From the NCBI RefSeq assembly GCF_020707265.1, contig NZ_JAJFEQ010000009.1:124001-188000 (forward strand): a stretch of 64,000 bases of DNA. The letters run 5' to 3'. Positions 55,801 to 64,000 of this stretch are shown piece after piece. The notes below the pieces were generated by a model. That model had not been told where the DNA came from and ran no database searches. It saw only the letters and a list, made by a program, of their open reading frames with translations. The translations under genes were made by a program, and so were the position numbers. How positions within the stretch are numbered: the stretch's first letter is position 1; each line of letters begins with the position of its first letter. Source of the stretch: Massilia sp. IC2-477 (GTDB taxonomy: Bacteria > Pseudomonadota > Gammaproteobacteria > Burkholderiales > Burkholderiaceae_D).

Positions 55801-56661
55801 GAAGGCATGATGCCGATCATGGAAGCGGCAGGGCACCGCCTGGAAGTGGCGGTGCCGGACGAGACGGTGTGGCTCGACGCCGACCCGACCCGGCTGGCCC
55901 AGGTCCTGACCAACCTGCTCACCAACGCCTGCAAGTACACGCCGCCGGGCGGCGTGGTGAGCTTGTCAGGCCGCGTAGAAGGCGCCGAGGTCGTGGTCGC
56001 GGTGCGCGATACCGGCATGGGCATCCCGCCGGACGCGCTGGAGAGCGTGTTCGACATGTTCAGCCAGGTGTCGCAGAACATCGGCCGTGCCCAGGGAGGA
56101 CTGGGCATCGGCCTGGCGCTGGTGCGCAGCCTGGTGCAGATGCATGGCGGTTCGATCCTCGCCGACAGCGCCGGGGTCGGGCAGGGCAGCACCTTCACCC
56201 TGCGCCTGCCGCTGGCGGCGCAGCCGCACGCCGCTCCGGCGGCGCCGGCGGCCGAGGCGCCGCAGCTGGGTGCGGCCGGCCTGCGCATCCTGGTCGCGGA
56301 CGACAACGTCGACGCCGCGACCATGCTGGCCGCCGTGCTGGGCGCGCGCGGGCATGGGGTGACGCTGGCGCATGACGGGCGCGCCGCGCTGGCGCTGGCG
56401 CAACAGCAGAATTTCGAGCTCCTGATCCTCGACGTCGGCATGCCGGGCCTGTCCGGCTACGAACTGGCGCGCGAGGTGCGCAAGCTGGCCCACCTGGACC
56501 GGGCGCTGCTGGCCGCCCATACCGGCTGGGGCGCGGAGCACGACCGCGCCGAGGCGCGCGCGGCCGGCTTCGACGCCCACCTGACCAAGCCGGCGGGCCT
56601 GGACGAGATCGACGCATTGCTGGCCCGGTTGCCCGCGAGGCCGGCACGGGACCGAGCTTGA
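52855..56661 (+). CDS. Hybrid sensor histidine kinase with N-terminal PAS, GAF and four PAS domains
   Basis: The product (1268 aa) is soluble, with no TM. An N-terminal PAS-like domain (DWASTPLGAPALWP, FYNDAYRATL) is followed by a coiled coil (about 175-215), a GAF domain (about 225-375), four PAS/PAC units (about 385-890), a HisKA region (FLATLAHELRNPLAPL), HATPase (NLLTNACKYTP, GLGIGLALVRSLV) and a C-terminal receiver (about 1145-1260, phospho-Asp in LLILDVGMPG). No output domain follows, so it probably phosphorelays to another protein. The start may be ATG 52855 or 52882; neither has a clear ribosome-binding site. A related kinase is at 58290-61166. Confidence 0.9.
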   Translation: MLAADCDKPMSTPAAFLAGGGEMGALMRAHDWASTPLGAPALWPATLQTTLRLLLGSHHPMFIWWGPELVQFYNDAYRATLDERRHPSALGQRGKECWEEAWPIIGPQIEQVMRGGGATWNEHQLVPLLRKGVLADAWWTYGFSPIEDELGVRGVLVICNDVTEEHRNRIALQELNRSLEEEVAQRRRAQTELAAAKMRSDVALAVSEHQIERQLDDWQQLHAMTERLLDVRTLAEQFDIVLRTVTSLHGCRQGAIALFDEGAGGLRVQASQGVSAAGLAALACVPSGAGACGTAFRDGRRVVVADTATDPLYAAYRGFARDEGIKALYSTPFFGNDGRALGVISVYFGERRVPDERETQLTDICTRQIGPLVERERAQARLNLEQERSHHILQTLQDGFVLMDRDFRVLQINAVGLAMEGRPAGEIVGRTHWDAWPGSEQQQAGLLYQRVMRERVAASMPLAYERNGQTRWFSVHAYPYDDGVAVLYRDITQQRETERELEELGRQSEQRRRLYETFLSNTPDLAYVFDLEHRFTYANEVLLKMWGRSWEESIGKNCLELGYEPWHAEMHGREIDQVRATRAPIKGVVPFNGSFGRRMYEYIFVPVIGPDGEVEAVAGTTRDITERLQSEQSIRENEERFRSLIVATTQVVWHCGPDGAMEADSPTWRAYTGQSYEEWKDFGWVDAIHPDDRAASLAHWRQCVAERRPYESEQRLRTGNGRYRWTVARAVPIVGQDGAIREWVGTTSDIHDRRQTELERQRFVTLAERSEDFIGMAGLDLKPFFLNPAAVRIVGAGSLEEALATPVPEFFFPEDRDFIANTFLPRVASDGHSETELRMRHFRSGEAIWMIYTVYVIRDQHGQPEGYATVSRNITERKLAEERLRQATVELGDANDRKTRFLATLAHELRNPLAPLRTGLDLMQLPGSSPQALARARTMMDRQLRQMVHLIDDLMDIARIDSGKIELKREQVTLHQVVTIAVEGMMPIMEAAGHRLEVAVPDETVWLDADPTRLAQVLTNLLTNACKYTPPGGVVSLSGRVEGAEVVVAVRDTGMGIPPDALESVFDMFSQVSQNIGRAQGGLGIGLALVRSLVQMHGGSILADSAGVGQGSTFTLRLPLAAQPHAAPAAPAAEAPQLGAAGLRILVADDNVDAATMLAAVLGARGHGVTLAHDGRAALALAQQQNFELLILDVGMPGLSGYELAREVRKLAHLDRALLAAHTGWGAEHDRAEARAAGFDAHLTKPAGLDEIDALLARLPARPARDRA

Positions 56662-56748
56662 GCTGACCGGCGCGTGTCGAATCCGCGAGCGCTCGTTCGT
56701 CGTGGGGATGCAGCAGCCATCATCCCTTTCACACGACACGAGGACCGC

Positions 56749-57147
56749 ATGAACAAGCAGATCATCTTCAACCTGCCCGTCAGGGACCTGAACAAGTCCC
56801 GCGACTTCTTTTCCGCGCTCGGCTTCCGCCTCGATCCGCAATACAGCAGCGAGAATGCGGCCTTCATGGTCGCCGTGGAGGACTGCGTCCAGGTCATGTT
56901 GATGACCGAGGATTTCTTCCGGTCGTTCACCAACAAGCCGGTCGTGCAGGCACTGGCGGCGAACGAGGTCATCATCTGCCTGAGCTGCGAAAGCCGCGAA
57001 GAGCTGAACAGCCTGATCGCAAAAGCGGCCGCCGCCGGCGCGCGCATCCCCCATCCGCTCGAGGACCACGGCTTCATGGTCGACCAGGGCTTCGAAGACT
57101 TGGACGGCCACCTGTGGAACCTGGTCTGGGTGGCGCCCCAGGCGTGA
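56749..57147 (+). CDS. VOC-family (glyoxalase/bleomycin-resistance fold) protein
   Basis: The product (132 aa) has the paired beta-alpha-beta-beta-beta units of VOC proteins: IIFNLPVRDLNKSRDFFSAL at the start and FEDLDGHLWNLVWV at the end, the latter holding the typical D-G-H/N-x-W strand. The start at 56749 follows AGGA and gives the normal family N-terminus. It resembles the PhnB/lactoylglutathione-lyase-like group seen in many Proteobacteria, with unknown substrate. It lies 87 bp after the hybrid kinase, same strand. Confidence 0.9.
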   Translation: MNKQIIFNLPVRDLNKSRDFFSALGFRLDPQYSSENAAFMVAVEDCVQVMLMTEDFFRSFTNKPVVQALAANEVIICLSCESREELNSLIAKAAAAGARIPHPLEDHGFMVDQGFEDLDGHLWNLVWVAPQA

Positions 57148-57159
57148 AGGCAAGCCGCG

Positions 57160-58289
57160 CTAGCGCGGCAGGGTGGCCCCCGCCGTACGCCCTTGCCAGC
57201 CGAGCAGCCGCTCGATGGCGCGGCGCAGCAGCGGCTCGCCATGCATGGCGATCAGCCAGGCGGTCGCGCCAATGACCGGTAAGGCCGCGAGCAGGGCGCC
57301 CGCCGGCCCGAGTCCGCGCTGCTGGGCCGCATGCAGGACGGTCGCGCCCAGGATCTCGTGGATCAGGTAGAACGGGTAGGTCAGCAAGCCAAGGCTGCGC
57401 ACCGTGCGCGCGACGGCGGGGCCCGGCACCCAGTCGCGGGCGTGGCGCAGCGACAGGTAGATGATGGCGGCCAGCACGGCGAAGATCGCCAGCGCGCCGC
57501 TGACCAGGAAGCCGACACTCATGGGGCCCGCCGGGCCGGGGGCGTAGCTGCCGACGATCTGCATCGCGCGCGCGAAGATCTCCAGGCCTGCGCCCAGCAG
57601 CGCCAGGGCAAGCAGGACGCGGTCGAGGAGCGCGAGACGGCGCTGGCTGTTCAGGAGCCAGAAATACATGCCGATTGCAAAATAGATCCCATGGCGCAGC
57701 AGGAACATGTTTTTCGGACCGTAGCCGAACTCGAACCAGCCCAGTTCGAAGTCGGCCACCAGCGAACGGCTCAGCAGGATGCAGTAGGGGACGCTGGCCA
57801 GCACCAGCAGACGCGCCACCGGCAGGAAGCGCCGCACGCCGCCGCCGAAGATGGCCAGCAGGATCAGTCCATAGAAAGCCAGCTCGATCGGAAGGGTCCA
57901 GTAGGCGCTGGTGAGGAAGGTGGTGCCGCCCAACACCAGCGAATACCAGAGGGCCCTGGACGTCGGGTCGACCCACACGCCGGCCGCGCCGAACACCGTC
58001 AAGGGCACCGACAGCAGCAGTCCGAAGTTGACCACGGCCGCCAGCCAGGCTGCCGGATACAGGCGCAGGAAGCGGCTTTTCAGGAACTGCAGCGGGCTGG
58101 CCCGGGCCGCGGAATTGGCGATGACGACGCCCGAGATCACGAAGAAGACCTGGACGCCGATCCAGCCGAAGGGCATGGCCGTGACCATCTCGGCCTTGTG
58201 CCAGCTCAGGTGGAACACGCACACCATCAGGGTGCAGGCGAAGCGGACCAGGTCGAGTCCAACCACGTAGGAAGAAGGTCGTTCGGTGC

Positions 58290-58293
<4 letters not shown>
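57160..58293 (-). CDS. Acyltransferase-3 family membrane protein
   Basis: The product (377 aa) has about 10 TMs and the family-3 acyltransferase marks: N-terminal GLDLVRFACTLMVCVFHLSWH with the catalytic-type His, then VQVFFVISGVVIA and RFLRLYPAAWLA. Such proteins O-acetylate or succinylate exopolysaccharides or lipopolysaccharide. It begins by ATGA overlap (58290-58293) with the hybrid kinase gene, so the two are translationally coupled, an uncommon pairing. The acceptor is unknown; the nearby glycosyltransferase at the right edge is a possible partner. Confidence 0.9.
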
Positions 58294-61166
<2,873 letters not shown>

Positions 61167-61666
61167 CTCCGGTGGCGTGCAGGCCGCTGTCGACCACTGC
61201 GCGCATGGTGGCCAGCAGCTGGGCGCTCTGCTGCGCGCCGAACTGCTGGTCGAACCTGGCCTGGGCGCGGCGCCAGGCCGGCAGGATGGCCTCGACCTTC
61301 TCGCGGCCGGCGTCGGTGAGCGCGATCACGCGCTCGCGCCGGTCCTGCTCGCTCGGAGTGATCTGCACCAGCTGTTCGCGCACCAGCGGCTGCAGGTTGC
61401 GCGCCAGCGTGGTGCGGTCCATCACCATGCTCTGCGCCAGCTGGGTCACGGTGGCGGCGCGCGCGCGCAGCCGCGACAGGATCGCGAACTGGGTCACGCG
61501 CAGGCCGGACCCGGACAGCATCTGGTCGTAGAACGAGGTCACGTAGCGCGACGCCTGGCGCAGCGAAGAACAGTAGCAGGCGGTGTCGGGGAGGGGCTGG
61601 TCAAGATCCATGCCGCGAGTATAGCCTTAGCCGCCGCGCCGCGCCGCGCTTTCCCCCTCGCGCGAT

Positions 61667-62062
61667 TCAAGCGCCCAGGATCGCGGCCAGCACCATGACC
61701 AGTCCGGCGAGGGAGACCGTCCACACCAGGCTGCGCAGCACCGGGATACCGGCGGCGTACAGCGGCAGGTAGACGAGGCGCGCGCCCAGGTAGAGCCAGC
61801 AGCCCCACAGCGTCAGCGCGCCTTCGCGGCCAGCCACGTGCGCCACCAGCACCGCGGCGGCGAACAGCGGCAGGGTCTCGAACAGGTTGGCCTGGGCGCG
61901 CTGCAGGCGCGCGGTGACCGGACGCGCCGGCGGCGCGGCGCCGTCGCGCGCACTCATGTTGTAGGCGATGCCGGTCTCCTGGTTGCGGAACATGGCCGGC
62001 AGCAGGATCTGCACCAGCGCCAGCACCAGGGTCCAGCCCAGGATCGTCAGTTCGGTCGTCAT
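61667..62062 (-). CDS. MAPEG-family membrane protein
   Basis: The product (131 aa) has four TMs and the MAPEG pattern: ARLQRAQANLFETLPLFAAAVL in the middle, with conserved R, N and E, and WLYLGARLVYLPLYAAGIPV. MAPEG proteins are glutathione-linked or eicosanoid-type membrane enzymes; bacterial members are largely uncharacterised. ATG 62062 has GGGAGAACCAC upstream, a good ribosome-binding site. It lies 55 bp upstream of the MarR gene on the same strand and could be under its control. Confidence 0.9.
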   Translation of the reverse strand: MTTELTILGWTLVLALVQILLPAMFRNQETGIAYNMSARDGAAPPARPVTARLQRAQANLFETLPLFAAAVLVAHVAGREGALTLWGCWLYLGARLVYLPLYAAGIPVLRSLVWTVSLAGLVMVLAAILGA

Positions 62063-62210
62063 GTGGTTCTCCCGTTCGCGGCTTGCCAGGTTGGCAAGCT
62101 TCGCCCCCATCATACCCGCGATACCGCGACCCGCGCACCCCTGAGCTGGCGCAAACGGCCGGCGGCCGTGGCTTCTAAGCTGGCCCGGTCAGCCACCACC
62201 ACCGAGCACC

Positions 62211-64000
62211 ATGGCCAGCGCTTCTACACTGCCCCTGCCGCGCGTGAGCGTCATCATGCCAACCTTCGAACAGGCCGCCTTCATCGGACGCGCCCTCGGC
62301 AGCCTGTGGGCGCAGAGCTTCGGCGATTGGGAACTGATCGTCGTCGACGACGGCTCGCGCGACGGCAGCGCCGCCGTGCTCGCGCCCTGGCTCGCTGACC
62401 CGCGCGTGCGCTACCTCCGCTTCGACAGCAATGGCGGCCTGGGCCGCGCCATCAACGCCGGCCTCGAGCTCGCGCGTGGCGAATTGGTGGCCTACCTGCC
62501 CAGCGACGACCTCTGGTATGCCGGGCACCTGGCGCAGCTGGTGGCGGCCATCGACGGCGCGCCCGGCGCGGTGCTGGCCTATGCCGGCGTGCGCCACCAC
62601 TACAAGCGCAGCGCGCCCGGCATCATCCCGGGCGAATGCCTGCAGCTGGTCCAGTGCCTGCACCGGGCCAGCCGCCTGCGCTGGCGCGAGCGCGCCGAAC
62701 TCGAAAGCGACGACCTCGACCGGCTGTTCTGGGACGCGCTGCGCGCTTGCGGCCCCTTTGTGCCCAGCGGCGACCTCAGCTGTGAGTGGGTCGACCACCC
62801 GGACCAGCGCCACAAGCGCATGCGGGAGCCAAGCGGCGGCATCAATCCCTTCCGCCAGATCTACCGGGTGAGCGGGCCGCTGCGCTTCCACACCAGCACC
62901 GGGAATGCGATCGACGAGGAGCGGCTGTACGCCCAGGTCCGCGCCGCCGCTACGGACCGGCCCGATGCAGCCAGACGCGGCCTCAAGATCGTGCTGGCCG
63001 GCGAGCTGGCCTACAACGCCGACCGCGTGCTGGCGCTGGAAGCGCTGGGACACCGGCTCTACGGCCTGTGGACGCCATCCCCGTACTGGTACAACACGGT
63101 CGGCCCGCTGCCCTTCGGCCATGTGGAAGACCTGCCGCGCCAGGGCTGGCGCGAGGCGCTGGCGCGCATCGAGCCCGACCTGATCTATGCCCAGCTCAAC
63201 TGGCAGGCGGTGCCCTTCGCCCACGAAGTCATGAGGGCCGTTCCTGACATTCCCTTCGTCTGGCACTTCAAGGAAGGCCCCTTCATCTGCATCGAGAAGG
63301 GCAGCTGGCCGCTGCTGGCCGACCTGGTGCGCCTGGCCGACGGCTGCATCTACAGCAGTCCCGAGATGCGCGACTGGTTCGCCACGGCCATTCCCAGGAT
63401 GCGCGCCGGCCGGCCGGACCACGTGCTGGACGGCGACCTGCCGCGCCGCGCCTGGTTCCTGCGCGAGCGCGCGCCGCTGCTCTCAGCGGCCGGCGGCGAG
63501 CTGCACACGGTGGTGCCGGGGCGCCCGATCGGCCTGCATCCGCCCACGGTGGCCGAACTGGCCCGGCACGGCATCCACCTGCATTTCTACGGCGACTTCA
63601 CGCAGGGCCAGTGGCGCGAATGGATCGCCAGGGCGGGCGCGCTGGCGCCCGCGCACCTGCACCTGCATGCGAACGTCGATCACGACCGCTGGGCGGAGGA
63701 GTTCTCGCAGTACGATGCCGGCTGGCTGCACGTGTTCCGCAGCACGAATGGCGGCGATGTGCGCCGTGCCGACTGGGACGACCTGAACCTGCCGGCGCGC
63801 ATGGCGACCCTGGCCGCGGCGGGGCTGCCGATGATCGGCTTCGACAACCGCGGCGCGGTGGTGGCCGCGCAGGCGCTGGCCGAGCGCCTCGGCGTCGGCC
63901 TGTTTTTCGAGAGCATCGAGGGCTTGGCGCGTCGGCTGCACGCCCGCGACGAGATGGCGGCGCTGCGCGAACGCGTGTGGCAGGTGCGCGACCAGTTCTG
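62211..64000 (+). CDS. Glycosyltransferase with N-terminal GT2 domain, cut by window edge
   Basis: The frame opens at ATG 62211 and runs without a stop to the window end (596 codons). Residues 8-250 or so form a GT2 GT-A domain: RVSVIMPTFEQAAFI, the DDGS motif, and the YLPSDDLW metal-binding (DxD-like) segment. From about residue 260 a second, GT4-like region begins (LKIVLAGELAYNADRVLALEALGH), with AATLAAAGLPMIGFDNRGAV near the end, as in GT-B C-terminal halves. Both domains suggest it builds a surface glycan or exopolysaccharide. The C-terminus lies outside the window. Confidence 0.88.
   Translation, partial: MASASTLPLPRVSVIMPTFEQAAFIGRALGSLWAQSFGDWELIVVDDGSRDGSAAVLAPWLADPRVRYLRFDSNGGLGRAINAGLELARGELVAYLPSDDLWYAGHLAQLVAAIDGAPGAVLAYAGVRHHYKRSAPGIIPGECLQLVQCLHRASRLRWRERAELESDDLDRLFWDALRACGPFVPSGDLSCEWVDHPDQRHKRMREPSGGINPFRQIYRVSGPLRFHTSTGNAIDEERLYAQVRAAATDRPDAARRGLKIVLAGELAYNADRVLALEALGHRLYGLWTPSPYWYNTVGPLPFGHVEDLPRQGWREALARIEPDLIYAQLNWQAVPFAHEVMRAVPDIPFVWHFKEGPFICIEKGSWPLLADLVRLADGCIYSSPEMRDWFATAIPRMRAGRPDHVLDGDLPRRAWFLRERAPLLSAAGGELHTVVPGRPIGLHPPTVAELARHGIHLHFYGDFTQGQWREWIARAGALAPAHLHLHANVDHDRWAEEFSQYDAGWLHVFRSTNGGDVRRADWDDLNLPARMATLAAAGLPMIGFDNRGAVVAAQALAERLGVGLFFESIEGLARRLHARDEMAALRERVWQVRDQF

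Overview
The window is 64 kb of GC-rich DNA from a Gram-negative bacterium. Gene content points to a soil- or plant-associated betaproteobacterium of the Oxalobacteraceae (Massilia/Duganella type). The pointers are a PEP-CTERM protein, plant and fungal polysaccharide utilisation loci with TonB-dependent receptors, sigma-54 control, a fused indolepyruvate ferredoxin oxidoreductase, and many long hybrid sensor kinases. This assignment is inferred from gene families and style, not from a marker gene. I saw no rRNA, tRNA or CRISPR array. One complete insertion sequence is present, and both window edges cut a gene.

Layout. 1-2217: fragment of an unidentified gene, then a short TonB-dependent receptor. 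2263-13549: a pectin-utilisation region with a Tat-exported Gfo/Idh/MocA oxidoreductase (minus strand), a 972-residue TonB-dependent receptor, a GH28 polygalacturonase, a fused PL10 pectate lyase-SGNH (CE12-type) esterase, and two overlapping DUF1593 (nucleoside-hydrolase-like) proteins. The spacer between the divergent oxidoreductase and receptor genes holds a cluster of TTGG-N3-GACCAA-like operators, partly duplicated with an 86-bp period. 13670-20278: a CSS-EAL phosphodiesterase, an Lrp-type regulator divergent from a 1178-residue indolepyruvate ferredoxin oxidoreductase, and two small membrane proteins. 20286-26679: an alpha/beta hydrolase, a periplasmic redoxin with a DsbD/ScsB-type reductase, an LTA-synthase-like sulfatase-fold enzyme and a Cys-rich copper-binding protein.

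26755-33624 (minus strand) is a mannan or N-glycan utilisation operon: two GH92 alpha-mannosidases, a LacI regulator and an AGE-family epimerase/isomerase. Its promoter and a palindromic operator lie directly beside a 1050-bp IS1595-family element with an exact 8-bp target duplication. 34856-41317 encodes a 2051-residue repeat adhesin: a thioester-like N-terminal domain, 11 SdrD_B repeats, a DUF11 region and a Ca-binding C-terminus. A 61-residue PEP-CTERM protein is encoded just upstream of it.

41686-48910 is an MacAB-like efflux operon (permease, ATPase, adaptor) divergent from a sigma-54 response regulator and histidine kinase pair. A near-consensus -24/-12 promoter and upstream palindromes in the shared spacer make a coherent regulatory model. 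48907-64000: an AraC regulator divergent from an MFS transporter, a ChaN-like protein, two hypotheticals, two related hybrid sensor kinases, a VOC protein, an acyltransferase, a MarR regulator, a MAPEG protein and the start of a two-domain glycosyltransferase.
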